Shown: positions 8,617 to 16,449 of the stretch, piece after piece
Layout of the letters: the number at the start of each line of letters is the position of its first letter
Position numbering within the stretch: the first letter of the stretch is position 1
Assembly: GCA_004376465.1 (NCBI GenBank)
Contig: SOJU01000102.1
Location: forward strand, 1-40,861
Length of the DNA stretch: 40,861 bases
Source: Anaerolineales bacterium
Lineage (GTDB): Bacteria; Chloroflexota; Anaerolineae; Anaerolineales; E44-bin32
Reading direction: 5' to 3'
Program-made: the position numbers and the translations under genes
Notes under the pieces: model-generated
What the model saw: the letters and a program-made list of their open reading frames with translations, nothing else
Told to the model about the DNA's origin: nothing
Database searches by the model: none

Positions 8617-9942
8617 TTACTCCACCTGTACATTCTCGATGTATGTCCGAATTGCCGGTACTGCCGTGAGTCGTTCGTGGAAAAAGTTATTCACCAGGTT
8701 GATCACCTCGGCGCGCGCGGTCGCAACATGTGCTTTCCAGCGATCATCTATGTTCTCCTCATCCAATGCGCCCCTCAGGCGCAGGAGGTAGCGGACGATC
8801 TCGGCTTCCTCGTCGCCCTCAAGCGATTGGACGACGGTCAGGATGAGACCATCGGTTTGCCTCAGCACGACATCATGTGGAATACTGCCAGGATCCTTCA
8901 TCACATCGTCGATGGTGCGGATAAGTGACCAGACCTGATACAGCGCGGTTGTGGGTTCGTCAAACAGCTCGCGAACGTAGGCAGCCTCTTCATAACGACC
9001 GGTGAGGCGAAAAATATTGTACATTCGTTTCGCTGCCTTCCCGTAGTTTGGTTGTTGTCCGAGATATTTATTCACTTCCTTTTCGAGTTGACGGACATAG
9101 TCATCGAGCGCATCACCCGAGACGTGTTTAGCTAATTTTGAAAAGAGAGGGATTGATTCTGCTTGAAGATAGACCTCCTGAAAATATGGATCGAGGTAAC
9201 CGTCAAGAGGTGTAATGGCGCCGTCCGGGGCTTCCCAGGTCACATCGAGCATATTGCTGGCATTGGAGAGCTGCCCGCGGAGAGGGTCAGCGATCACCCA
9301 GTCCAATTTACACCAGCCTTGATGCTGTGCCACTTCGTCCCAGCCAATCGTAACCGCTGCGCCATCTGGGGTCTGGGCATTAAAAGCCTTCGCTTCGATC
9401 TCCTCCACGCGCCAGGAAATAGGAGTGCCGGCGCGGTGGAGGTTCCCATCTCTCACCGTGTCAAATGTGTATTCTCCAAACTTCACCTCGATTAATTGAT
9501 ACGTTGGACCAGAGGATGTGGCGAGCGCTTTATCCCGGATGAGGTCGGCCAGGATGGCGCAGGCTTGCTCGCGCGTATCGGTCTTAATATTGACCCGCTC
9601 GAAGTAGTCGCTATCCCCGGGAAAGGTCTGGATCTTGGATTGAGCCGCTGAACCAGAAAGCGCCAGGGCGGTTTCTACAATGCCTGGCTGGTCTTCGAAC
9701 TCAACCAGCTTCCCAATCCCGCGGAAGTATTCCAGCTCCTCTGGACTGAAATCGAGCATGGATACGGTATGACCGAAGATTCCCGTGCGGGAATCAACGA
9801 CAACGTCGCTGCTCGTCTTGGCGGCGATGATTGCAGTCAACCATTGGAGTGCCTTTTCCTCATCCATCTCAACGCCCAGGCGCTTGGCGGATGCCAAGAT
9901 GCGCTTAAGGTCGATTTCCGGTCTAGTTTTCTTCTCACTCAT
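8617..9942 (-). CDS. Unrecognised protein with a nucleotidyltransferase-like motif
   Basis: I do not recognise a named family. The start is taken as ATG at 9942 because GGAGGCAAGG directly precedes it; an upstream in-frame ATG at 9969 lacks a ribosome site. The product is 441 residues, soluble and acidic. Around residues 96-117 it reads SGSAAQSKIQTFPGDSDYFE, which has the GS-x(n)-D-x-[DE] spacing of the Pol-beta nucleotidyltransferase fold, with D110, D112 and E115 as candidate metal ligands and E152 in LIEVKFGEY as a possible third acid. The C-terminal half (about 270-440) looks helical. Coupling to the DUF3786 gene suggests a joint role. The nucleotidyltransferase idea is inference from one motif. 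Confidence 0.6.
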   Translation of the reverse strand: MSEKKTRPEIDLKRILASAKRLGVEMDEEKALQWLTAIIAAKTSSDVVVDSRTGIFGHTVSMLDFSPEELEYFRGIGKLVEFEDQPGIVETALALSGSAAQSKIQTFPGDSDYFERVNIKTDTREQACAILADLIRDKALATSSGPTYQLIEVKFGEYTFDTVRDGNLHRAGTPISWRVEEIEAKAFNAQTPDGAAVTIGWDEVAQHQGWCKLDWVIADPLRGQLSNASNMLDVTWEAPDGAITPLDGYLDPYFQEVYLQAESIPLFSKLAKHVSGDALDDYVRQLEKEVNKYLGQQPNYGKAAKRMYNIFRLTGRYEEAAYVRELFDEPTTALYQVWSLIRTIDDVMKDPGSIPHDVVLRQTDGLILTVVQSLEGDEEAEIVRYLLRLRGALDEENIDDRWKAHVATARAEVINLVNNFFHERLTAVPAIRTYIENVQVE

Positions 9943-9990
9943 CCTTGCCTCCGAAATCGAGATATTCAAGTTCTATGTTAGTGAAGATCG

Positions 9991-10045
9991 AGATTCTTCG
10001 TCGCGGAGCTCGTCCTGAGCTTGTCGAAGGGCTCCTCAGAATGAC
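9991..10045. repeat. Candidate dispersed intergenic repeat element
   Basis: The stretch begins AGATTCTTCGTCGCGGAGCT and ends GGCTCCTCAGAATGAC, with the core CTTGTCGAAGG between. The outer pieces GATTCTTCG and CTCAGAATGAC are, from memory, the ends of a short repeat scattered through many bacterial genomes, and GAGCTTGTCGAAGG is another common intergenic repeat core. Only one copy was seen in this window, so its repetitive nature rests on recall. Confidence 0.45.
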
Positions 10046-10091
10046 TGTATCCCGGCTTGGTCAGGTTGACTTGCCGTTAGCATTTGTACGT

Positions 10092-10649
10092 TCATTTCTT
10101 TAAATCGAGAATCTTGCGGAATATCATCGCCTGGTCGAGCGCATCTTGGAATGCATGGTGCTCCAGGTGGGTGGGCAACCCTAATTGCTGGGAGATCGCA
10201 TTATGGCTCGTTTCTTCCCATCCTACACCTGTTGCGCCCATATAGAGCGCCTTGATATCCAGCGCGCAGTGCCCGAACGGATTGTGTCCCAGATACTTGT
10301 GAAAATACGCATGGATGAACATCCAGTCAAACGCGGCGTTAAAGGCGACGAACACAGGTTTCTCATCCGGCGGTGTGTTCGCGCTCAGCCAACCATCGAA
10401 CTGCCGCATGGCTTCCTCCGCCGGAATCCCATCTTCAGCCAGGGTCTCGAGCGACAATCCGCTGATTTCGAGAGCCTGTGGCTCATAAGCGGGGCAATCG
10501 GGCTGCAGTTCGAGATACAAAGATCGGTCGAGATCAGAAACCACACATGCTCCGATGGATAAGAGTGCGAAATGGTTGGGGTGGGGACCCGCCGTCTCAA
10601 CATCTACGGAGATATAGCAGACCGCGGATGAATTATGGGTTTTTGACAT
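10092..10649 (-). CDS. DEDDh 3'-5' exonuclease (DnaQ/RNase T-like)
   Basis: This 185-residue single-domain nuclease hydrolyses DNA or RNA from the 3' end with two metal ions. The DEDDh signature is complete: D16 and E18 in ISVDVETAG, D108 in FNAAFDW, and H165 with D169 in HHAFQDALDQA. The size fits stand-alone exonucleases of the RNase T/DNA polymerase III epsilon superfamily. The start ATG lacks a strong Shine-Dalgarno sequence. It stands alone on the minus strand, separated from its neighbours by 140-200 bases. Whether its natural substrate is tRNA, other RNA or DNA cannot be told from sequence. Confidence 0.88.
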   Translation of the reverse strand: MSKTHNSSAVCYISVDVETAGPHPNHFALLSIGACVVSDLDRSLYLELQPDCPAYEPQALEISGLSLETLAEDGIPAEEAMRQFDGWLSANTPPDEKPVFVAFNAAFDWMFIHAYFHKYLGHNPFGHCALDIKALYMGATGVGWEETSHNAISQQLGLPTHLEHHAFQDALDQAMIFRKILDLKK

Positions 10650-10845
10650 AGTCGATCAACCTACTTCGCCTGGCTTTGGCATGTGAACACCAGATAAACT
10701 ACAATGCTTGCCCCGAGATTCGATCGTGCTAATGACCTGCCGCCGATCAGGTCTCCAGGTATATCGCCCCGATTTCAATTATGCCTTCTTTTTTTAAAGG
10801 ACCGCGGAATTGAATCTTGAGCATGTGACGAACTTATTAATCGTC

Positions 10846-11088
10846 CTAATCATCGAGGTCCTTGGTTTCAGGCATGTCGCCGCGGAGACGCCTTAAAGTG
10901 TGAAAACGAGCTGTTCGGCGCTGTGCATTCCGCGCCGCGCTGCGGCGGATGACCAAACCCAGCGCAGTCAGTGATGAGCCGAGCAGCAAAGCGAGGGTGT
11001 TCGCCTGTTGAATCTGGAGGGTGAGAATGAACACCACAAGGGAGATCAGACCAATGAGGATCAATGCGGCGCCGAATCGAGAGGCCAT
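10846..11088 (-). CDS. Small two-helix membrane protein
   Basis: This 80-residue protein is not recognised. Two hydrophobic segments are visible at about 4-25 (RFGAALILIGLISLVVFILT) and 31-46 (TLALLLGSSLTALGLVI). A basic tail rich in Arg follows (RRSAARNAQRRTARFHTLRR), then an acidic end, so both termini are probably cytoplasmic. I placed the start at ATG 11088; an upstream TTG is possible but neither has a clear ribosome site. The coding call rests on the coherent membrane topology. Confidence 0.55.
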   Translation of the reverse strand: MASRFGAALILIGLISLVVFILTLQIQQANTLALLLGSSLTALGLVIRRSAARNAQRRTARFHTLRRLRGDMPETKDLDD

Positions 11089-11148
11089 AATCAATCTATT
11101 GAGCCCCTATCGCCTGAAGTGGGCAGATGGGGCTCTGGTATGTGTCAC

Positions 11149-12756
11149 TCAGCGGATAATCGTGTGGATCTGCTCATGCATGTAGAGCTGCAGGTAGTAA
11201 TGACCGCCGGCGTTCTTCCCGGAGGAGCCCGATCCTTTCCATCCGCCGAAGGGTTGGAACCCGGGCCAAGCGCCGGTGGTCGAGCCTTGCGGTCGATTGG
11301 CATAGGTCACTCCAGCCTCGATGTTCTCGAAGAACCAGGCGGCTTCCTCGTCCGAACCGTAGAAACCAGCGGTAAGGCCATACTGGCTGTCATTCGCCAA
11401 TTTCATCGCTTGGGTGAGATTGCTCACCGGATGCATCATCGTGATTGGCAGGAACATCTCATGCTTCCAAAGTCGATGGCTGTGCGGAACGCCGGTGACG
11501 ATCGTCGGTTCGCAGAAGAAACCTTTCGCAAAGGCACCTTCGGTGATGACTTTACCGCCGGTGATGAAAGTACCTGCTTTTGAGAGTTCCTTTGTGAACT
11601 TCTTAAAATCGTTGTAGACACCTTTGTTGATCACAGGACCCAGGAAGACTGTCCGATCCGTTGGATCGCCGACGGCGATTTTCCGGGTGATTTCAGCCAC
11701 TCGTTCAACCAACTGCTTATAAACCGGCCGTTCAACGTAGACCCGGGAATTGGCGGAGCATTTCTGTCCCTGCAAGCCAAAGGATGACCGTACAATCCCG
11801 GCGGCAGCGCGCTCAATATCGGCGTTCTTAGAGACGATTGAGGGGTTCTTGCCGCCCATTTCGAGAATCGTCGGGCGCGGGTATTGTCCATTGGCGAATA
11901 AACGGAAGATTTTCATTCCGATGTCGAATGAGCCGGTGAAGGTGATGCCATCCACAACCGGGCTGTCGATGAGGGCCTGGCCGAGCGTTGAGCCGGGACC
12001 GGTCACGAAATTCAGAACGCCATCCGGGAGGCCAGCATCGCGGAAGCATTCGGCCAGTAAACGGACTGTCCAGGGGGTGTCTGTGGCCGGTTTCATGACT
12101 ACAGTGTTGCCGGCAACAAGCGCTGCGCCGACGGGGCCGCCGGTGAGAGCTGCCGGGAAGTTGAAGGGGCTGATAACGACCCAAACCCCATAGGGGCGAA
12201 GAAGCGAAGTATTTGAAGGCTTGAACCCCTTTAAAGGGTCGGTGCCCATCTTGACTTTGAAGCCCTCGTTAGCCTCCATTTGGTCGCAAGCGTAGCGGAT
12301 GAGATCCGCCGCTTCGGCGATATCGCCGAGCGCTTCCATCCGGTTTTTACCCACTTCTATGGAGATGACTGCTGCGATTTCATAAACGCGTTTATCGATC
12401 TGTTTCGCCGCCTTTCTCAATAATTGAAGGCGCGATTTCCATGATCTCCTTGACCAATCGGGGAATGCTTTGCGGGCTGCGGAGAGCGCTTGCTGGGCGT
12501 GGCTGGGGCTGCCTTTTTGGAAGGTACCGAGCAGCCAATCCTGATTGATTGGGGAACGGTCTTCGAACTTGTCCCTGGAACGCACATCCTTGCCGTTGAT
12601 GAGCATGGGATGATCTTGCCCAAGATTATCCATAACTTTTTTAAGCGCCCGTTCGTACTTTTGATGCAGCAATTCTGGCGGGTTATACATCGTTGCATAG
12701 GTCAACTTAAACTCAGTGGATGGTTTGGTTGCTTTCTTACCCTTCTTCTTTGCCAT
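11149..12756 (-). CDS. Aldehyde dehydrogenase, 1-pyrroline-5-carboxylate dehydrogenase-like
   Basis: This 535-residue NAD(P)-dependent aldehyde dehydrogenase looks closest to the P5C dehydrogenase (RocA/PutA C-domain) branch, which oxidises glutamate semialdehyde to glutamate in proline and arginine degradation. Visible are the oxyanion Asn N199 in SPFNFP, the general base E299 in LEMGGKNPS and the nucleophile C333 in GQKCSANSR. The end YYLQLYMHEQ also fits that branch. The start is ATG at 12756 because GAGGAG lies nine bases upstream; the frame is open further but has no other ribosome site. A Lys-rich N-terminus (MAKKKGKKATKP) is a small oddity. No proline dehydrogenase gene is nearby. Confidence 0.85.
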   Translation of the reverse strand: MAKKKGKKATKPSTEFKLTYATMYNPPELLHQKYERALKKVMDNLGQDHPMLINGKDVRSRDKFEDRSPINQDWLLGTFQKGSPSHAQQALSAARKAFPDWSRRSWKSRLQLLRKAAKQIDKRVYEIAAVISIEVGKNRMEALGDIAEAADLIRYACDQMEANEGFKVKMGTDPLKGFKPSNTSLLRPYGVWVVISPFNFPAALTGGPVGAALVAGNTVVMKPATDTPWTVRLLAECFRDAGLPDGVLNFVTGPGSTLGQALIDSPVVDGITFTGSFDIGMKIFRLFANGQYPRPTILEMGGKNPSIVSKNADIERAAAGIVRSSFGLQGQKCSANSRVYVERPVYKQLVERVAEITRKIAVGDPTDRTVFLGPVINKGVYNDFKKFTKELSKAGTFITGGKVITEGAFAKGFFCEPTIVTGVPHSHRLWKHEMFLPITMMHPVSNLTQAMKLANDSQYGLTAGFYGSDEEAAWFFENIEAGVTYANRPQGSTTGAWPGFQPFGGWKGSGSSGKNAGGHYYLQLYMHEQIHTIIR

Positions 12757-12797
12757 GTCGGGGGACTCCTCAAGGTGTGCGGGGTGTTTATGTCGAA

Positions 12798-12826
12798 AGT
12801 ATAGCCTGCCCATTCGCCGTCGTCAA
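12798..12826 (-). promoter_or_regulatory. Promoter of the aldehyde dehydrogenase gene
   Basis: On the minus strand, TTGACG (12821-12826) and TATACT (12798-12803) are separated by 17 bases, close to the sigma-70 consensus, and lie about 40 bases upstream of the ATG. The divergent phosphatase-like gene starts 54 bases away on the other side. Confidence 0.65.
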
Positions 12827-12879
12827 AAGGGCGTTGTATACTGAACATGGTTCCTGCGGTCGGATAACTGGAGCGACCG

Positions 12880-13344
12880 TTGTGTGCAAAAGGGCAAAAC
12901 CTATTGGCATGGGTAGAGGAGAGACTATACGCTGCGGGTGGGGAACATATCCCCGCAACTTGGGCTGATTTTGCCGATTCAACCGGCATTGGCGCCATCC
13001 TGCATCTCTCTGGAGGGGGACCGGAACCGTTTCTGGGTCCAACACCGCGGCGCTTCCTCTGGTTAAGGGTCGAGGATGAAAAACTGGCTGGAATGGAGGA
13101 CCGCAGGTTGGCCGCGGAGTTCATACACGCCTCATTGGAAGCGGGCGAGAAGGTTCTTTTGCACAGTACTGAAGGGCGACATCGTACGCGGTGGGCATAT
13201 GTGGCCTATGGCCTTTATGTGGGTCGCAAGCTTTCTCGGGTATTGCGGGAGGCGGCAGAAAAACCCTGGCTCGCGCCCTATCACACGGATCGTGACCTGT
13301 GGAGAGCCTTTCAGGAACACTCGAAGGCTGTGCGATTAAATTGA
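12880..13344 (+). CDS. Dual-specificity-phosphatase-fold protein with Ser in the Cys position
   Basis: This 154-residue protein has the layout of small cysteine-based phosphatases, but the P-loop reads VLLHSTEGRHRTRWA (about 88-102) where HCxxGxxR is expected. The codon is AGT, one base from the Cys codon TGT. The Arg and Gly of the loop are kept. Without the nucleophile it should bind but not hydrolyse phospho-substrates, so it may be a pseudophosphatase (inference). A DPY-type acid loop is not evident to me. The start is TTG at 12880 with GGAG six bases upstream; no in-frame ATG exists nearby. The DUF429 gene follows after 41 bases, so co-transcription is likely. Confidence 0.7.
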   Translation: MCAKGQNLLAWVEERLYAAGGEHIPATWADFADSTGIGAILHLSGGGPEPFLGPTPRRFLWLRVEDEKLAGMEDRRLAAEFIHASLEAGEKVLLHSTEGRHRTRWAYVAYGLYVGRKLSRVLREAAEKPWLAPYHTDRDLWRAFQEHSKAVRLN

Positions 13345-13385
13345 AGGTTAATAGTTCGGGGTAGACCCGAGGGGAAGGGAATGAC

Positions 13386-14162
13386 ATGCTTTTCACTGAC
13401 GCTGTCTTTGTGGGAATCGACCCAACGGGGGGCAAACAGCCCATCCAATATGCGGCACTTGACCGCGATCTACACCTGATCGCATTGGATCAGGGAGACC
13501 TCGAGTCTGTGTTGGCGTTTGTGGCGTCGTTGGAGTCGGCTGTGGTTGCTGTCGATGCGCCGCAGGGACCGAGCCGAGGTTTAATGGCTCAAGCGGAACT
13601 TCGCCGGCGATATAACTTGCGCCTGGAGGGGAAGACCTGGACGAAGTGGCGGGTTTGTGAATATGAACTACGCAGGCGTAATATTCGCCTGTACAACACA
13701 CCGGAGAAAGAAGAAGACGCCAAGGCTTGGGTTCGAACCGGTTTTGAAATCTTCCGTCGGCTTGAGAAAATCGGCTTCAGGAAGAATATTCTCGACGAAA
13801 AATCCGACCGGCGAGAGATTATAGAAGCGCGTGCGCATTCCGGGTTCACAATTCTGCTGGAGAGACGACCTTTCCTGAAGCGAACGCTAGAGGGGAGGCT
13901 GCAGCGGCAGCTCGTTCTCTATCTCGAGGGTCTCGATATTGTCAACCCCATGTACGCGTTAGAAGAAATCACCCGCCACAATCTACTCAGTGGTCACCTG
14001 CCGCTTGAGCGACTTCATTCCTATGAAGCGCTTGATGCGATGATGGCGGCCTATACGGCATACCTTGCTGGTCTCCACGCAGAGCGGGTCAGTCAAGTCG
14101 GTGAACGGGAGGAGGGGTTAATCACGCTTCCCGCGAGTGAATTAAAGGACTTCTATCAGTAA
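13386..14162 (+). CDS. DUF429 family protein (predicted RNase H-like fold)
   Basis: This 258-residue protein fits DUF429, a family predicted to have an RNase H-like fold but with no established activity. Supporting features are the first strand with Asp (VFVGIDPTGGKQPIQYAAL), the second acidic strand AVVAVDAPQGPS and the C-terminal HSYEALDAMMAAYTAYLAG, where the last conserved acid sits. The middle (70-150) is rich in Arg/Lys and Glu. The start ATG is preceded by GGGAAGGGA. It follows the phosphatase-like gene on the same strand. A nuclease role would be speculation. Confidence 0.75.
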   Translation: MLFTDAVFVGIDPTGGKQPIQYAALDRDLHLIALDQGDLESVLAFVASLESAVVAVDAPQGPSRGLMAQAELRRRYNLRLEGKTWTKWRVCEYELRRRNIRLYNTPEKEEDAKAWVRTGFEIFRRLEKIGFRKNILDEKSDRREIIEARAHSGFTILLERRPFLKRTLEGRLQRQLVLYLEGLDIVNPMYALEEITRHNLLSGHLPLERLHSYEALDAMMAAYTAYLAGLHAERVSQVGEREEGLITLPASELKDFYQ

Positions 14163-14528
14163 TTCGAACAGCTGACTAATCCCGGGTTGGTAATAAGTTG
14201 AGGATGTTGTCGTCCTGTAACTGTACGGCCAAAATGAGTCGACCGATCTTGTAAGATGCAGAGAAGGTAGAAATAACTACAAAAAATCCAGCTGATTAAT
14301 AAGCGGTCCCCTGAGTGTTGAACATCACTGGAACCTGTCGGTGGGACTGAGCGTCTGACGTTTATATGCGCCCCGAGGAGTGAGGGTGTATGGCCGCAGC
14401 AGGGAAATCCTCTATGAGGGGGTGGTGTAGTTTCCACCTTCCGGGGGTGAGCCTGCGCGGGCGGAGTAAATCGAGGATTGAACAATTATTCAGCAGGCAG
14501 CCAGGAGATCTGGCTGTCGTTTTTGTTT
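14163..14528 (+). ncRNA. Candidate structured non-coding RNA or long 3' UTR
   Basis: These bases between the DUF429 gene and the FHA gene hold no credible reading frame but end in a clean intrinsic terminator at 14498-14528, about 335 bases past the nearest stop codon. Local hairpins can be drawn: AGTG/CACT within 14314-14330 enclosed by GTCCC/GGGAC, CCTC/GAGG at 14409-14419 and GGTGG/CCACC at 14421-14438. A near-repeat CAGCTGAYTAAT occurs at 14169 and 14289. I could not assign it to 6S, SRP, RNase P, tmRNA or a known riboswitch, and no strong promoter was found. It could instead be a long 3' UTR. Confidence 0.35.
14498..14528 (+). terminator. Intrinsic terminator
   Basis: CAGCCAG and CTGGCTG form a perfect 7-bp stem with the 5-base loop GAGAT, followed by TCGTTTTTGTTT. 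It isolates the upstream DUF429 transcript or a small RNA from the FHA gene that begins 60 bases later. Confidence 0.8.
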
Positions 14529-14587
14529 AGCCTCTAAAAACAGGATGACTGGTCACGGCAAATGATTGTTTGAAACGGAGTCAAACC

Positions 14588-16372
14588 ATGGCACAGGAGC
14601 ATGACGCCTGGATCGAGGGCACCAGCGGTGAACTGGTTGGCCGCGAGTTCAAACTAATCGAAGAGGAAACGATTGTAGGGCGCAGTAAGGAATCGAAGAT
14701 ACAGATTCTGGACCCCGGAGCCTCGCGCGAACATGCCGTGATTCGCTTCTCATCGGGAGGCTGCGTGATCGAAGATCTCGGCAGCACGCGAGGCACTTAT
14801 GTAAATGGTGAGGTTATCCAATCCGCTGAGCTCAAGGATGGCGATACGATCACTATCGGCGATACAAGTTTCCGCTTTCATTACGAACCCGACATAGAAT
14901 CTGCGCCTACGGTAATGGCTGAGGAGGACGCCATCGCCACGATGATAGCGCCGTCCGAGATGATGGTTGCGGAGCAGGGCGAATCGCGGTGCGCGCAATG
15001 TGGTGCAGCGCTGCGAGCAGAAGAAAAATTTTGTGGAGAGTGCGGCACGCCGCGATCAGGCGATATGAAACCGCGTGTTGAAGACGATGTGCCACCGGCA
15101 CCAGAGCCGACACGCCAAGCAAGCGCAATGCCCGAGGAGCCCCCTCCAGCAGTAACACCACCAGGTCCGCCGCCAACACCTCCATCACCGGCACCCACAA
15201 GCCCGACATCTGGGGGAATTCACTGGAAGTGGATCGCCATCGTGGGCGGAGGATTTGTGGTCCTGGCGATTGCGATCGCGGCAACGGCCATCGCTTTAGG
15301 TTTTTTCAGCGAAGAAGAACCAGAGAGCATCGCTGCCATTCCCGACCCTACAGAAGCCCAATCCACATCGATCATAGATACGACGGAATTGATTGTTCCT
15401 ACAGCGATTTTTACCCCGCTCATCCCACCGACGCTTACCCCGACGGTTGAGGTTGTCGAGCTTCCCTCCCCACAGCCGACAGAAGCTCCCGCTCCACTGG
15501 GAGTCACCCTTGGCGGCGCGAGTCAAATCGCCTTCGTTTCCAACCGCGGGGGGCGACCGCAGATCTACTTGATCAACGTCGACGGCAGCGAAGAACACCA
15601 ACTCACGGATCTCGCCGCGGGGGCTTGCCAACCTGCCTGGTCACCAGATGGGATGATGCTGGCGTATACGTCCCCGTGTAACGCCAATCGCGACGAATAC
15701 TCGGGATCTTCGGTTTTCGTCATGAATGTGGATGCGCAGGATGTCCCTTCCGAACCAAGTCTGCTTGTAGCCACTCTGGGAAGTGGGGACTACGACCCGG
15801 ACTGGTCGTATGACGGTCTTCGACTGGCCTTCACCTCCTGGCGCACCGGACGTCCGCAAATCTTCACGATCGGCGTCGATGGAAAGGGCTTGCGGAATGT
15901 CAACGATGACCTGGCTTTCAACTGGTCTCCGAGCTGGGCGCCAGACGGTTCTCAGATCGCCATCCTAAGCGGGCGAGGGGGGCTGGAAGAGATCTGGCTT
16001 GTCCCCGACGATGGTGGCGAGGAGAAAAGATATACGCACAGCGATGGCCAGGATATTGCTCGACCCGATTGGTCTCCCGATGGCGGCACGATTCTCTTTG
16101 AGAAAGTGATCGACAATCTTCCCCGTCTGGTTGCTATATCCGTCGCCGACGGAGGGGTGCGCGAGACCCAGGTTTGTCAGGAGGGGCGGCTCTCGTTCCA
16201 ACCGATGAGTGAGCCGGCCTGGTCACCGGATGGCCAATGGATTGCTTTCGAGGCCTGGCCGGACGGCGCAAATCACAACATCGCCATCCTACGCGCGAGC
16301 TGCACAGACTATCAGGAAGTGTCAACCGACCCGGCGCTGGATTTTGACGCAGCATGGCGGCCTGAGCAATAG
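14588..16372 (+). CDS. FHA-zinc ribbon-transmembrane-TolB-like propeller protein
   Basis: The start is ATG 14588 with GGAG seven bases upstream, giving 594 residues. An FHA domain (about 20-97) carries the phosphothreonine-binding landmarks GRSKESKIQI, SREH and the strand YVNG. A zinc ribbon follows (C135, C138, C149, C152 in CAQCG...CGECG), then a Pro/Thr-rich linker and one membrane helix (about 214-238). A Thr/Pro-rich spacer leads to a C-terminal beta-propeller (311-594) with repeated WSPDG motifs of the TolB/WD40-like PD40 type. The topology suggests a cytoplasmic phosphothreonine sensor linked to an extracytoplasmic propeller. I infer a signalling or scaffold role under Ser/Thr kinase control; no kinase gene is in the window. 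Confidence 0.85.
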   Translation: MAQEHDAWIEGTSGELVGREFKLIEEETIVGRSKESKIQILDPGASREHAVIRFSSGGCVIEDLGSTRGTYVNGEVIQSAELKDGDTITIGDTSFRFHYEPDIESAPTVMAEEDAIATMIAPSEMMVAEQGESRCAQCGAALRAEEKFCGECGTPRSGDMKPRVEDDVPPAPEPTRQASAMPEEPPPAVTPPGPPPTPPSPAPTSPTSGGIHWKWIAIVGGGFVVLAIAIAATAIALGFFSEEEPESIAAIPDPTEAQSTSIIDTTELIVPTAIFTPLIPPTLTPTVEVVELPSPQPTEAPAPLGVTLGGASQIAFVSNRGGRPQIYLINVDGSEEHQLTDLAAGACQPAWSPDGMMLAYTSPCNANRDEYSGSSVFVMNVDAQDVPSEPSLLVATLGSGDYDPDWSYDGLRLAFTSWRTGRPQIFTIGVDGKGLRNVNDDLAFNWSPSWAPDGSQIAILSGRGGLEEIWLVPDDGGEEKRYTHSDGQDIARPDWSPDGGTILFEKVIDNLPRLVAISVADGGVRETQVCQEGRLSFQPMSEPAWSPDGQWIAFEAWPDGANHNIAILRASCTDYQEVSTDPALDFDAAWRPEQ

Positions 16373-16449
16373 ACTGTACCTTGATAAGGATCATGTGACC
16401 GCATTTGGAATCGGTCAAATTACCGTGAAATAGATGGAGGAGGCGAGAC

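Noticed and set aside
12837-12842. TATACT as -10 of the phosphatase-like gene
   Set aside because: No acceptable -35 at 15-19 bases; not listed as a promoter.
14156-14485. Minus-strand open frame of 109 codons downstream of the DUF429 gene
   Set aside because: No ribosome site, no recognisable domain, and it runs through the hairpin region; a chance frame.
14401-14516. Cobalamin riboswitch: AGCAGGGAAAT followed by AGCCAGGAGATCTGGCT, similar to a B12 box
   Set aside because: The conserved middle (GCCACTGT-type and CCCGC elements) is missing, two B12-box positions differ, and the box is simply the perfect stem of an intrinsic terminator; the downstream FHA gene has no link to cobalamin.
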